DNA of 43,606 bases from 4572-13 sp964594065 (GCA_964594065.1 CAZQKX010000030.1:1-43606); one strand, 5' to 3'. Shown: positions 1-8,233, counted from the stretch's first letter. Notes: generated by a model from the letters alone, not told the origin. Translations and numbers: made by a program.

Positions 1-102
1 GTCTATTAGTAGAAACGGGAATAAAGGTGTCAGGGGAATCTTTTTGCTCCGCTGCTTTTCCGGCTAAAATATTCACAATTTTTGTTTCCCAAACAGCTAA
101 CG

Positions 103-300
103 TATGCTATAATAGTTCCAACTGAGACGCATGTCTCAGGACTCAGGCAGAAAAGCCTGAAATTGACAATTTAACACGAGTGCGAAAAATCACAATAGAG
201 CCTTGTTCTTCAAAGTTTTGACAGCAAAGCGCAATACAAAATCCGAAACAGCGTAGCGCTTTTGAGGATTTCACCCATGGGTCTATGAGACCCTTTATTC
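103..300 (+). ncRNA. Possible structured RNA behind an extended -10 promoter
   Basis: There is no open frame here. A canonical extended -10 (TG-C-TATAAT, 105-113) is followed by consecutive short perfect hairpins: TGAGAC/GTCTCA (123-138), TCAGGC/GCCTGA (143-160), AAATT/AATTT (160-172), a two-level stem AAATCC/GGATTT (239-271) enclosing AGCG/CGCT (250-260), and GGGTCT/AGACCC (279-293) followed by a T-rich run resembling a weak terminator. No convincing -35 is visible. The sequence lacks the signatures of SRP RNA, RNase P RNA or tmRNA that I can recall. A non-coding transcript of about 180 nt is an inference; the hairpins alone could also be dispersed repeats. Confidence 0.25.
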
Positions 301-332
301 ATGTACCTGTGAGGCACCGCCCGGCATAAAAC

Positions 333-409
333 AGCCATCGGCCAAAGGCCGAATCCACAATTCAAAATTCAAAATTAAGAACTCAAAATTACTGCGTCTT
401 TAAGGCGCA
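333..409. repeat. Dispersed A/T-rich repeat, copy A
   Basis: This begins with a GCCATC plus GGCC-AAA-GGCC hairpin, continues as AATTCAAAATTCA-type units and ends with ACTGC..CTTTAAGGC. The same layout recurs at 578-649. It lies in the non-coding stretch downstream of lepA. The function is unknown. Such AATTCAAAATT strings are, from memory, frequent intergenic repeats in environmental bacterial genomes. Confidence 0.6.
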
Positions 410-577
410 ACTTGGCATCCTTTTGGAAACGTTTGGCGTCATAGTGGACAAACTTGGCGTCGTTTGGGCGCACTTTTGGACTACTTTGGGAACAGAAAAA
501 CCCTAAAAAACCGCATCTAAAACCCAAAAACACATATATTTATGAAAATCCGTGTTAATCCGTGACTGATATAAAAA

Positions 578-649
578 AGCCATCCGGAGGAAATCCGTAA
601 TTCAAAATTCACCATTAAGAATTCAAAATTACTGCCCCTTTAAGGCACC
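578..649. repeat. Dispersed A/T-rich repeat, copy B
   Basis: This is the second copy of the repeat at 333-409. It shares AGCCATC, a short GC-rich stem, AATTCAAAATTCA, ATTAAGAA.TCAAAATTACTGC and CTTTAAGGC in the same order. It is separated from copy A by about 170 nt that also hold several 'TTGGCGTC'-like words (about 410-470) and a doubled AATCCGTG (548-563). No gene is seen between the copies. Confidence 0.6.
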
Positions 650-655
650 TCCTGA

Positions 656-708
656 GTCCTGAGTTCTGCCTTCTGCCTTCTGTCTTCTGACTTCTGCCCT
701 CTGCCTCA
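656..708. repeat. TTCTGCC heptamer run at the lepA 3' end
   Basis: Seven-base units (TTCTGCC, TTCTGCC, TTCTGTC, TTCTGAC, TTCTGCC, CTCTGCC) form a degenerate tandem array. It is bounded by CTCCTGAGTCCTGAG and reaches the lepA stop codon at 706-708. Related short-unit arrays occur at 22433-22470 and 41799-41838, again next to gene ends. Confidence 0.55.
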
Positions 709-2505
709 GTCCTCCGACGTGTCGAGTATTGACATAAACGCTTCCTGCGGAATGTTGACCATCCCGACGGACTTCATTCGTTTTTTTCCTTCTTTTTGTT
801 TTTTCAACAGCTTCATTTTCCGCGTCACATCGCCGCCGTAGAGTTTGGCGGTCACATCCTTGCGGTAGGCCCGGATGGTTTCGCGTGCGATGATCTTGCC
901 GCCGATAGCCACCTGCAGCGGGATCTCGAACTGGTGCTTGGGAATAGCCCGGCGGAGTTTGATCAGCAGCCGCCGGCCTCTCGCCTCGGCTTTGGTGCGA
1001 TGAACGATCAGACTCAGCGCATCGACCGGCGTGCCGTTGATGAGAAAGTTGATCTTGACCAGGTTGCCCTTCTCAAACGCCATGAATTCATAATCCATCG
1101 TCGCATAGCCCCGGCTGATACCCTTGAGCTGGTCGTAAAAGTCATAAACGATCTCGGCCAGCGGCGCCTTGTACTCCATAATCACGCGCGTCGGCGACAG
1201 GTAGTCGGTCTTGATCAACGAACACCGGCGGTCATCGGCCAGCTTCATAATACCGCCAATGCTTTCAGCGGTCGTGATAATCTCCAGCCGCACCATCGGC
1301 TCACGAATCTCGGCGATCTTCTGGGCATCGGGCAGCTCGCTGGGCGAATCGATGCGTTTGACATCGCCGGAAGTGGTCTGGATCTCATAGCTGACAGTCG
1401 GCGCCGTCTGGAGCACGTCAACATCGCTTTCGCGTTCGAGGCGTTCCTGTACGATCTCCATATGCAAAAGACCCAGAAAACCGCAGCGAAAACCAAACCC
1501 CAAAGCCGGGGAGTTCTGCGGGACAAATGTAAAGCTCGAATCGTTCAGGGCCAGCTTGTCGAACGCGGCCCGCAGCCTGGGATAGTCGGTTGTGCCGCCG
1601 GGATAAAAATCCGAAAATACCATCTGCATCGGCGGCTGGTAGCCCGGCAGCGGCGCTTCGGTTGGTTCGGCAGTGTCCGTGATCGTCTCGCCTGTCGTCA
1701 CATCGGCCAGCTTTTTGATATTGGCGATAACATAGCCCACCTCACCGGTGCCAAGCTCATCGACCGGTGTCATCTGCGGCGTAAACTTGCCCAGCTCCGA
1801 GATGGTGTAGGTCTTGCCGGAACTCATAAAGCTGATCTTTTGGCGTTTGGTCAGTTTGCCCTCGAACACGCGGACATAGGCGATGACCCCGCGGTATTCA
1901 TCGGCGTGGCTGTCATAGATCAACGCCGCGGTGGGTTTGTCGGATTTGTCTTCCGGCGGCGGCAACTTGGTGACGATCGCCTCCAGCAGCGCATCGACGC
2001 CCTCTCCGGTTTTGGCGCTAAGCGGAAAACACTCCTCTTCGGTGATGCCGATGACGTGCTCGGTCTCCTCGATAACCCGGTCCGGCTGTGCGGCGGGCAG
2101 ATCGATCTTGTTAATCACGCCGAGAATCTCACACCCGCTTTCGACCGCCAGATAGGTATTGGCGACTGTCTGAGCCTCGACCCCCTGACTGGCATCGACC
2201 ACCAGCAGCGCACCCTCGCAGGCGGCCAGTGAGCGCGACACCTCGTAATGAAAATCCACATGCCCCGGCGTATCGATCAGGTTCAGCATGTAGGTCGTGC
2301 CCTTGTAGGTATAGTCCATCGTCACCGACGAGGCTTTGATGGTGATCCCCCGTTCACGCTCCAAGTCCATATTATCCAGCAACTGGGCCTTCATGTCGCG
2401 CTCGGTGATCGTGCCGGTCCGCTCCATGAGCCGGTCGGCCAGCGTGCTCTTGCCGTGATCGATGTGGGCGACGATAGAAAAATTCCGTATATGTTCAAGA
2501 CTCAT
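706..2505 (-). CDS. lepA: Elongation factor 4 (LepA), ribosome back-translocase GTPase
   Basis: This is a translational GTPase of 599 residues, the usual LepA length. It acts on ribosomes at the membrane/cytoplasm interface and remobilises stalled or mistranslocated complexes. Residues 13-21 are the P-loop AHIDHGKST, with switch and G motifs DTPGH and NKID following, then EF-G-like domains II, III and V. The LepA-specific C-terminal domain ends with the basic stretch ...KLLKKQKEGKKRMKSVG. The distinction from EF-G rests on length, the absence of domain IV and this C-terminal tail. The start MSLEHIRNFSIVAHID is the family's usual one. No operon partner lies close by: the gene is divergent from tRNA-Pro and is followed by repeats. 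A long open frame on the opposite strand (796-2232) is a codon-bias shadow. Confidence 0.97.
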   Translation of the reverse strand: MSLEHIRNFSIVAHIDHGKSTLADRLMERTGTITERDMKAQLLDNMDLERERGITIKASSVTMDYTYKGTTYMLNLIDTPGHVDFHYEVSRSLAACEGALLVVDASQGVEAQTVANTYLAVESGCEILGVINKIDLPAAQPDRVIEETEHVIGITEEECFPLSAKTGEGVDALLEAIVTKLPPPEDKSDKPTAALIYDSHADEYRGVIAYVRVFEGKLTKRQKISFMSSGKTYTISELGKFTPQMTPVDELGTGEVGYVIANIKKLADVTTGETITDTAEPTEAPLPGYQPPMQMVFSDFYPGGTTDYPRLRAAFDKLALNDSSFTFVPQNSPALGFGFRCGFLGLLHMEIVQERLERESDVDVLQTAPTVSYEIQTTSGDVKRIDSPSELPDAQKIAEIREPMVRLEIITTAESIGGIMKLADDRRCSLIKTDYLSPTRVIMEYKAPLAEIVYDFYDQLKGISRGYATMDYEFMAFEKGNLVKINFLINGTPVDALSLIVHRTKAEARGRRLLIKLRRAIPKHQFEIPLQVAIGGKIIARETIRAYRKDVTAKLYGGDVTRKMKLLKKQKEGKKRMKSVGMVNIPQEAFMSILDTSED

Positions 2506-2628
2506 AAGGGCTTATATCCTCTGTATTAATCGCTATCGGAAAACGCAGGATTATACTCAATTGGCCCGGCAAATACAACCCCCCGGCTATTTTAACCCTT
2601 TTTCAGCAATTAAATGACAAGAAAATCG

Positions 2629-2657
2629 TTGTTTGACTACGCCTAAGCTGATAGAAT
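2629..2657 (+). promoter_or_regulatory. Promoter of tRNA-Pro
   Basis: A -35-like TTGTTT (2629-2634), a 17-bp spacer and the -10 TAGAAT (2652-2657) place transcription start about 5 nt before the tRNA. The -35 matches the consensus only in its first half. Confidence 0.5.
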
Positions 2658-2668
2658 ACGCCACATTA

Positions 2669-2743
2669 CGGGGTGTAGCTCAGTTTGGCTAGAGTGCATG
2701 ACTGGGGGTCATGAGGTCGCAGGTTCAAGTCCTGTCACCCCGA
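2669..2743 (+). tRNA. tRNA-Pro, anticodon GGG
   Basis: It folds as a full cloverleaf. The acceptor stem is CGGGGTG (2669-2675) with CACCCCG (2736-2742) and discriminator A2743. The D stem is GCTC/GAGT, the anticodon stem CATGA/TCATG encloses loop CTGGGGG with anticodon GGG at 2704-2706, and the T stem is GCAGG/CCTGT with loop TTCAAGT. The 3' CCA is not encoded. It reads CCC/CCU proline codons. Confidence 0.96.
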
Positions 2744-2760
2744 TTTTTCTGATTTTTCGC

Positions 2761-2789
2761 TGGACTCGACCGTGGCAAATTGCTATAGT
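2761..2789 (+). promoter_or_regulatory. Promoter of rpmA
   Basis: TGGACT (2761-2766), a spacer of exactly 17 bp and TATAGT (2784-2789) form a good sigma-70-type promoter about 60 nt before rpmA. This suggests that rpmA has its own start separate from the tRNA. Confidence 0.6.
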
Positions 2790-2850
2790 GTTTGATTCGG
2801 TGGTTTGCAGAGAATGTACATAAACTCAAAATAGGACAGGAAACGAGACA

Positions 2851-3090
2851 ATGGCACATAAAAAAGGACAAGGTTCAACAAGAAACGGTCGTGACAGTAA
2901 TCCGCAATATCGCGGCGTAAAGATCTATGGCGGGCAATTTGCCAAAGCCGGAGCGATCCTGGTACGTCAGTGCGGAACCAAGTTCCACCCGGGATTTAAC
3001 GTTGGTATGGGCAAGGATTACACCCTTTTCGCCAAAACCGACGGCCATGTCAAATTCAGGGGCAAAAAAATCGATATCATTGTAAACTAA
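2851..3090 (+). CDS. rpmA: 50S ribosomal protein L27
   Basis: This 79-residue protein starts MAHKKGQGSTRNGRDS, the characteristic L27 N-terminus, whose tail reaches towards the peptidyl-transferase centre. The family's 'GVKIYGGQFAKAGAILVRQCGTKFHPG' region follows in shortened form, then the C-terminal 'GHVKF' strand. It is slightly shorter than typical enterobacterial L27. Unusually for many bacteria, rplU (L21) is not adjacent: the neighbours are tRNA-Pro and a zinc-ribbon protein. It has its own promoter and a strong terminator, so it is probably monocistronic. Confidence 0.96.
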   Translation: MAHKKGQGSTRNGRDSNPQYRGVKIYGGQFAKAGAILVRQCGTKFHPGFNVGMGKDYTLFAKTDGHVKFRGKKIDIIVN

Positions 3091-3141
3091 ACCTTCAGTC
3101 TGCCGGTTTATAGGAAAACAGTCTGAATGAAGCAACTTTTC

Positions 3142-3173
3142 AAGCTCTGGTTCAAAAAACCAGAGCTTTTTTT
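3142..3173 (+). terminator. Rho-independent terminator after rpmA
   Basis: The perfect 11-bp stem AAGCTCTGGTT/AACCAGAGCTT (3142-3152 with 3158-3168) has a 5-nt loop and is followed by a T run to 3173. Confidence 0.9.
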
Positions 3174-3409
3174 ACCTCAAACCAGCGTGCCAAAATCAAA
3201 AAATATTATCATATCCTGAAACAGGGTAAATATTCCTTGTATAAATGCTTAATAAAATCCCAAATTTTGGGCTTTTTGAGCTTTTCTTAAAAAAAACGTT
3301 TTTTTTTGAAAATAAATGGTAATAATTGGCGTCAAAGTGACATTATATAGTAGAGAAACAACGAAAAAGAGCAGAAAAAGAAACCGAAGAGACTTAGAGA
3401 GACCATGCA

Positions 3410-3631
3410 ATGATAAAATTCAAATGTACTAGTTGTGCGCAATCGTACCGTGTGTCGGACGAATACGCCGGCAAAAGAGTTAAATGCAAATCCTGCAACA
3501 GCGTTAATACGATCCCTCAACCTGAATCTGCCGGTGTCGAGGATAGCATTGCGGCGTATAATGATTTGTTGAAGGAGTTACAGAAAGCCGAAAATCAAGC
3601 TCCGACCATAGAAATAGAACAGGAATCTTAA
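3410..3631 (+). CDS. Small zinc-ribbon protein (MJ0042-like finger)
   Basis: This 73-residue protein has a CxxC...CxxC zinc ribbon at residues 6-27 (CTSC and CKSC), separated by 'AQSYRVSDEYAGKRVK', the classic MJ0042/zinc-ribbon-5 layout. The remaining 45 residues are acidic and probably unstructured or helical. From memory, this finger is usually the N-terminal module of larger planctomycete and proteobacterial membrane proteins; here it stands alone. The gene sits between two clear terminators and is probably transcribed by itself. Its partner (nucleic acid or protein) is unknown. No strong Shine-Dalgarno is seen before the start; a nearby ATG at 3405 is out of frame. Confidence 0.75.
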   Translation: MIKFKCTSCAQSYRVSDEYAGKRVKCKSCNSVNTIPQPESAGVEDSIAAYNDLLKELQKAENQAPTIEIEQES

Positions 3632-3652
3632 CTTTCATCTGAACCACCTCCT

Positions 3653-3688
3653 CCCCGCCTGCCGTCAAAGGTCAGGCGGGGTGCTTTC
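3653..3688 (+). terminator. Rho-independent terminator after the zinc-ribbon gene
   Basis: The 9-bp GC-rich stem CCCCGCCTG/CAGGCGGGG (3653-3661 with 3673-3681) is followed by a T-containing tail. The tail is weaker than that of the rpmA terminator. Confidence 0.75.
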
Positions 3689-3774
3689 TAATGGAGAAAA
3701 ATAATTTTCTCCATAGACATTCGCTCATTTCCCTTCTACTATTTACCCTGAATTTCAATTAGGACAGACAGCTA

Positions 3775-4494
3775 ATGAGAACAATCCGTTTTTACTGCGA
3801 GTCTATTGAACCGCTTTCCGTTCTGGACCCGGTCGAATCGAATCATGCCAGTCGGGTTCTGAGATTGATAGTTGGTGCGCCAGTCGAACTCTTTGACGGG
3901 AAAGGAACACTGGGCGAGGGAGTCATTGAGCAGGTCAGCCGGGGTCAAGTCACCGTCAAAACCAGCCGCATTACAACACAAAAACGAGATGACCGTCCGA
4001 AGATTATCCTGGCGGTTAGTTTTGCCAAAGGACAGCGATTTGACTGGCTGGTGGAAAAATGTACGGAACTTGGCGCTGACCACATTGCGGCAGTTCAATT
4101 TGAACGGACTGTTAAATTAGGTAAAGCTGAAACATTGCAACGTTTGTCAAAGATCACAATTTCAGCCGCCAAACAATCGGGACGCCTTTTTTTACCCAAG
4201 TTAACAGGGCCGAAAAAAGTAAATGAAACCCTTTCATTTTTACAAGACGAATATCCCGAAAGTACACGACTCTATGGAAGCCCAAACGGACACGCCTTTG
4301 CCGAACTGAGCCGGATGGAACGACCCAAAAACAGTATTGTCTTCATCGGACCTGAAGGTGGTTTCTCCGATCAGGAAATCGAACTCTTCGATTCTGTCGG
4401 CGCCCTGCCTGTTTGTATTCATCAAAACATTCTACGCGTAGAAACAGCAGCAGTTGCATTCTGCTGTCTGCTCTCGGAAGCATATCGCTTGTAA
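3775..4494 (+). CDS. rsmE: 16S rRNA (uracil-1498-N3)-methyltransferase
   Basis: This 239-residue RsmE-family SPOUT methyltransferase makes m3U1498 in helix 44 of 16S rRNA using S-adenosylmethionine. The N-terminal PUA-like domain (about 1-70, 'NHASRVLRLIVGAPVELFDGKG') precedes the trefoil-knot domain. This carries 'VSFAKGQRFDWLVEKCTELG', the SAM-loop motif 'GPEGGFSDQE' (about 194-203) and the C-terminal 'LRVETAAVAF'. All family signatures are present and the length is normal. It starts downstream of a GGACAG-type site after the zinc-ribbon terminator, and the next gene lies about 110 nt further on. Confidence 0.95.
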   Translation: MRTIRFYCESIEPLSVLDPVESNHASRVLRLIVGAPVELFDGKGTLGEGVIEQVSRGQVTVKTSRITTQKRDDRPKIILAVSFAKGQRFDWLVEKCTELGADHIAAVQFERTVKLGKAETLQRLSKITISAAKQSGRLFLPKLTGPKKVNETLSFLQDEYPESTRLYGSPNGHAFAELSRMERPKNSIVFIGPEGGFSDQEIELFDSVGALPVCIHQNILRVETAAVAFCCLLSEAYRL

Positions 4495-4602
4495 AGCACA
4501 GCCATTTTTTACTACAAAATTTTATTTCTGATAATTATTCCATCAACTCGCAGTTCTTTTTTTCGTAGTAAATAACGAAAAGGTTTTTATCTGGAGCGGA
4601 CA

Positions 4603-5370
4603 ATGGACAAGTGTGGAAGCAACAGCCGAGCCGAGGAATTGACCTGTTTTTTGATAAAGCTTAATAAGGCGAAGAATGTTACGGGGCTTCGCAAACAAGC
4701 AAGCCGTTTGATCTTAAATGTAACTCCCGGTGATATCGCACAAGCTGAAAATAAGCTCGTAGAGATCGGTCTGCCGATAAAGAAAATTCAGCGGCTCTCT
4801 GCGTCGTTTGTTCTGATGGGCATTCTTGAAGAAAATGCCGACGAACTACGCTCACGGCTTCCGGTTGGTCACATTCTGAGAAAAGTGATGGCCGAACATG
4901 AGATGATGCAATGCTTTATCGCTGACCTGGAAGATCTCGCATCTCAAATACACCAAAAAGACAACCTGACTCCAAACAGCAGCGAGTTCATGCGGTTATC
5001 GCACATCGTCGAACATCTCAATTCACTGGAAGAACATATCGATCGTGAAAACGATGTCCTGTTTCCAATGTTGAGAGAGCAGGGATGGAAAAGTCTTTTT
5101 GATCATATCGAAAGTGAACATGCGTATATTCTCATCTCGATCCGAGATTTGGTTAAACTTGTTATGGCCTTCGACAAAATGCCGTTTGGCACATTTAAGA
5201 CGCGATTGATGGCCACTGTCCGCTATCTTGGGCCGATCCTGCGGGAACACCTGTTTCGGGAAGATCGGGCAATCTTTCCATTAGCGGTGTCGATGGTCCG
5301 GGATGAAAAAATCTGGAAGAAACTGCGACACATCTGCGACGAGATCGACTATTGCGGAATCCATCTGTAA
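4603..5370 (+). CDS. DUF438-like plus hemerythrin-domain protein
   Basis: This is a 255-residue cytoplasmic protein. Residues 1-95 resemble the DUF438 N-terminal helical region, with a 'VTPGDIAQAENKLVEIGLP' motif (40-58). Residues 96-245 form a hemerythrin-like four-helix bundle with metal-ligand candidates at H99, H138, H145, E149 and H173 and a C-terminal HxxxEDxxxFP ('EHLFREDRAIFP'). Such proteins bind a non-haem di-iron centre and are linked to oxygen or nitric-oxide sensing or to Fe-S repair; the exact role here is unknown. No PAS domain follows, unlike longer DUF438 proteins. It is monocistronic as far as can be seen. The start is supported by a GGAG-containing site about 10 nt upstream. 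Confidence 0.8.
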   Translation: MDKCGSNSRAEELTCFLIKLNKAKNVTGLRKQASRLILNVTPGDIAQAENKLVEIGLPIKKIQRLSASFVLMGILEENADELRSRLPVGHILRKVMAEHEMMQCFIADLEDLASQIHQKDNLTPNSSEFMRLSHIVEHLNSLEEHIDRENDVLFPMLREQGWKSLFDHIESEHAYILISIRDLVKLVMAFDKMPFGTFKTRLMATVRYLGPILREHLFREDRAIFPLAVSMVRDEKIWKKLRHICDEIDYCGIHL

Positions 5371-5581
5371 ATGTTCTTAAACAGGTTTTTTCACGGCCAA
5401 ACATAGCTTGACCATGCCATTCATCGGTTTTGTTTTATTCATACGGATAGCGTATCGCCCTGTTTTTTTAACATGACAGGGTGAGTTTAATCCGCTATAT
5501 ATATCAGCCTTGCAGTTAGAGAATAATTGATGTGAAAGGAGTCAGCAATATAGTTTTTTATGTCTTTTAAAAGCGTGTTGA

Positions 5582-7396
5582 TTATTTGCCGGTCACATAG
5601 ATAGCCTGCGGTGCAAACAGGTTCGGCAGCACGCGCAACGGAAGCGTGATATGCTTGCCCAAGGGAATTTTTCGCTCGACCCGGATGCCCAGCTCCGCGC
5701 AGAAGTGATCATAGTCTTTTAGCGACATAAAATGAATATTCGGTGAGTTATACCATCTAAATGGGAGTTGTTTTGTCTGCGGAGCCATTCCGGAAAGCAG
5801 CAGCTGCAAACGGCATCGCCAATGGGCAAAGTTCGGAAAACTGACAATCACTTTTTTGGCAATACGATGCAGTTCCAGTATGACGCGTTCGGGTTCTTTG
5901 AGCGTTTGAATTGTCTGGGAAAGAATCGCATAGTCAAACGTCTGATTGGGATACATCTCCAATCCACGTTCGATGTCACGGTGAACCACGGGAACCCCGC
6001 ACTGGGTACAATGAATGACAAGTCCCTCATCCAGCTCAATACCTTCGGCGGTCACATTCTTATCCTGGCTTAAGCGGCAAATCAGTTCGCCATCACCGCA
6101 GCCTAAGTCCAGAATCTTCGCATTCGGTTCGATCAATGACTCAATCAACTGATAGTCTACGCGCAAACGTTTGGCGTGGTCATGTTCTTTCAGCTTTCCG
6201 GCGCCGGTGCCGGCACTGGCGCATTTTTCGGGATAGGTACGCTGCGATGTTTGAATTTGATGCAAAGTTGCTCCCAAAAAGCCGCTGATCAAGCGTCCGA
6301 GTTTATCCGCTTCCAGCAGGAAAGCATCGTGACCGTAAGACGATTCGATATTGCAATACGTCACGTCCTTTCCCTCGGCCCCCAGGGCATCGACAATTTC
6401 TTCGGATTGGGCAGGGGTAAACAGCCAGTCGCTGGAGACGCTGACAATCAGGAACCGGCAGCTTGTCTTGGAAAAGGCTTCCTGGAGTGAACCATATTCC
6501 CGGCTCAGGTCAAAATAGTCCATGGCCTTGGACAGATACAGATAGCAATTGGCGTCAAAACGCTCTATAAAGTTTCGGCTCTGATAGTCCAGATAGGTCT
6601 CGACCGAAAATTCGGAATCGAATTCATACTTGTAGTCTGGAGCCGTGTGTAGCTGACGGCCGAATTTTGCCCGCATCGATTCTTCAGACAGATAGGTAAT
6701 GTGGCCAATCATCCGGGCGATCCCCAGTCCGCGATTTGGGCCAGCATGGCCATGGTACTGGCCGCCGTTAAAATTGGCATCGGCCAGAATCGCGTTTCGC
6801 CCGACAGCATCAAAGGCAACGGACTGAGCGTTCAGGCGTGTGGTAGAAGCAATACACAATGCTGCATCCACAAAATCGGGATAGGATGTCGCCCACTGCA
6901 ACACCTGCATACCCCCCATTGATCCGCCGATGACCGCCAGCAGATGCCCAATGCCAAGTTTATCCAGCAGCAGTTTCTGCACACGAACAATATCTTCGAT
7001 GGTAATAATGGGAAAATCCAGACCATAAGGCCTGCCGGTGGCCGGATCGACATCCGATGGACCGGTGGTACCGCTGCATCCACCCAGAAAGTTCGCGCAA
7101 ATCACAAAATATTTATTGGTGTCAATGGGCTTTTCGGGACCGACCATAATATCCCACCACCCCGGCTTGGTATCATCAGGGCTGTTGTATCCGGCGACAT
7201 GGGCATTGCCGCTCAGCGCATGGCAGATCAGAACCACGTTGTCTTTGGCTTCATTCATTTGGCCATAGGTCTCATACGCCACATCAATCGGGCCAAGGGA
7301 CTTTCCGCACTTCAAGCTAAGTGGATTATCCGCTTCAATAACCCGTAGTATCTGCGTTTGGACAATGCCAACAGAATTTTTTGAATTATGAGACAT
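5582..7396 (-). CDS. metXW: Fused homoserine O-acyltransferase (MetX) and MetW methyltransferase-like protein
   Basis: This is a fused protein of 604 residues. Residues 1-380 are an alpha/beta-hydrolase acyltransferase of the MetX family: nucleophile elbow GGSMGG with Ser159, Asp323 (SSDWLF) and His356 (SSYGHDAFL). It transfers an acyl group from acyl-CoA to homoserine, the committed step of methionine synthesis; acetyl versus succinyl specificity cannot be settled by eye. Residues about 400-604 are MetW: class-I SAM fold with ILDLGCGDGE (428-437), then 'SFPNFAHWRCRLQLL'. metX and metW are usually adjacent separate genes; here one unbroken frame joins them through a roughly 25-residue Gly/Ala/Lys linker. 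It lies 48 nt downstream of the siroheme-protein gene, so co-transcription is likely. A clear Shine-Dalgarno is lacking. Confidence 0.93.
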   Translation of the reverse strand: MSHNSKNSVGIVQTQILRVIEADNPLSLKCGKSLGPIDVAYETYGQMNEAKDNVVLICHALSGNAHVAGYNSPDDTKPGWWDIMVGPEKPIDTNKYFVICANFLGGCSGTTGPSDVDPATGRPYGLDFPIITIEDIVRVQKLLLDKLGIGHLLAVIGGSMGGMQVLQWATSYPDFVDAALCIASTTRLNAQSVAFDAVGRNAILADANFNGGQYHGHAGPNRGLGIARMIGHITYLSEESMRAKFGRQLHTAPDYKYEFDSEFSVETYLDYQSRNFIERFDANCYLYLSKAMDYFDLSREYGSLQEAFSKTSCRFLIVSVSSDWLFTPAQSEEIVDALGAEGKDVTYCNIESSYGHDAFLLEADKLGRLISGFLGATLHQIQTSQRTYPEKCASAGTGAGKLKEHDHAKRLRVDYQLIESLIEPNAKILDLGCGDGELICRLSQDKNVTAEGIELDEGLVIHCTQCGVPVVHRDIERGLEMYPNQTFDYAILSQTIQTLKEPERVILELHRIAKKVIVSFPNFAHWRCRLQLLLSGMAPQTKQLPFRWYNSPNIHFMSLKDYDHFCAELGIRVERKIPLGKHITLPLRVLPNLFAPQAIYVTGK

Positions 7397-7444
7397 TTGT
7401 TTTCAATACAACCTGAATAAGAACGACCAGCTATACCTGTTGCC

Positions 7445-8119
7445 TTATTCGGAACGATCACCCACTATCGCTTTTTTAAATTCCTCAAATCCTATTTCAT
7501 CAATCAGTGAGCCAAGGCGACGATGCTTTTTCCGGCCATGGGTCTGATAGAACTTGATAACTTTGTCAACAAGACTCAGGGCTTCTTCCGTGGACACATC
7601 GCGTATGAGTTCCTGGGCCAGGCGGCTCCTGGCACCACCATTGCCGCCGGCCTGTATGATCCATCCTTTAGCAGTTCCGAGCAATGCCACATCCTTGATG
7701 CAGTTTTCCGCGCACTGATTGGGACAGCCGGAAACACCGATCTTAAACTTTCCCGGAAGTTCCAGCCCGTGATATTTTTCATCCAGCAACATCCCGATCC
7801 CCAGGCTGTCCTGCTGTCCGCGTTTACAAAACGTAGTTCCCGGACAGGCCTTGATCGAACGCACACACAAACCGACCGCGGCCCCGGGCGACATTTTTAA
7901 ATCCTGCCAGACTGCATCCACCTGGTCTTCCTGGATGCCAACCATCGCGATCCGGCCGGCACTGGTCACTTTCAAGGCAGGAATATTGTATTTATCCGCC
8001 GCATCGGCCAGTTTGCGTAATGTATCGGGCGATACGACGCCACACGGTAAATGCGGGGCGACTGCATATGTTTGTTTGTCACGTTGAACGATGACCCCTT
8101 TTTCGCCATCTTGAAGCAT
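7445..8119 (-). CDS. Small siroheme [4Fe-4S] nitrite/sulfite reductase-like protein
   Basis: This 224-residue protein has one ferredoxin-like half domain (about 10-75) and one siroheme/Fe-S domain. The cluster motif is complete: Cys92-x5-Cys98 (CPGTTFC) and Cys132-x3-Cys136 (GCPNQC), the C-x5-C...C-x3-C signature of coupled siroheme-[4Fe-4S] centres. Full assimilatory reductases are about twice as long, with two such halves, so this belongs to the small single-module group often called dissimilatory-sulfite-reductase-like. Substrate and electron donor are unknown; sulfite or nitrite are candidates. Its place directly before metXW suggests a link to sulfide supply for methionine synthesis, which is inference. 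AGGAGA lies 7 nt before the ATG. Confidence 0.85.
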   Translation of the reverse strand: MLQDGEKGVIVQRDKQTYAVAPHLPCGVVSPDTLRKLADAADKYNIPALKVTSAGRIAMVGIQEDQVDAVWQDLKMSPGAAVGLCVRSIKACPGTTFCKRGQQDSLGIGMLLDEKYHGLELPGKFKIGVSGCPNQCAENCIKDVALLGTAKGWIIQAGGNGGARSRLAQELIRDVSTEEALSLVDKVIKFYQTHGRKKHRRLGSLIDEIGFEEFKKAIVGDRSE

Positions 8120-8161
8120 ATTGTTTCTCCTGAATTACATACCGTTCTTTTTATTTACAGT

Positions 8162-8189
8162 ATTCTAAGAAAAACCGAATAAAAGACAA
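8162..8189 (-). promoter_or_regulatory. Promoter of the siroheme-protein/metXW pair
   Basis: On the minus strand TTGTCT (8184-8189), a 16-bp spacer and TAGAAT (8162-8167) lie about 40 nt before the ATG. I see no S-box, SAM-II or other methionine-responsive riboswitch in this leader. Confidence 0.5.
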
Positions 8190-8233
8190 TCATTTTCAAG
8201 CAAGAATCTGCAGGGTTTGCTGACAAGCCGCTT

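Noticed and set aside
103..300. SRP RNA, RNase P RNA, 6S RNA or tmRNA
   Set aside because: The conserved cores of SRP, RNase P and tmRNA are absent, and the two ends do not pair into the long 6S rod in any convincing way.
796..2232. A 478-residue open frame opposite lepA
   Set aside because: It is fully antisense to a certain gene, composed of Arg/Leu/Gln/His-rich sequence typical of mirrored codon bias, and has no Shine-Dalgarno or domain.
7397..8233. A methionine-responsive riboswitch before the siroheme protein/metXW pair
   Set aside because: The leader shows no S-box, SAM-II or SAM-IV signature; only a simple promoter is seen.
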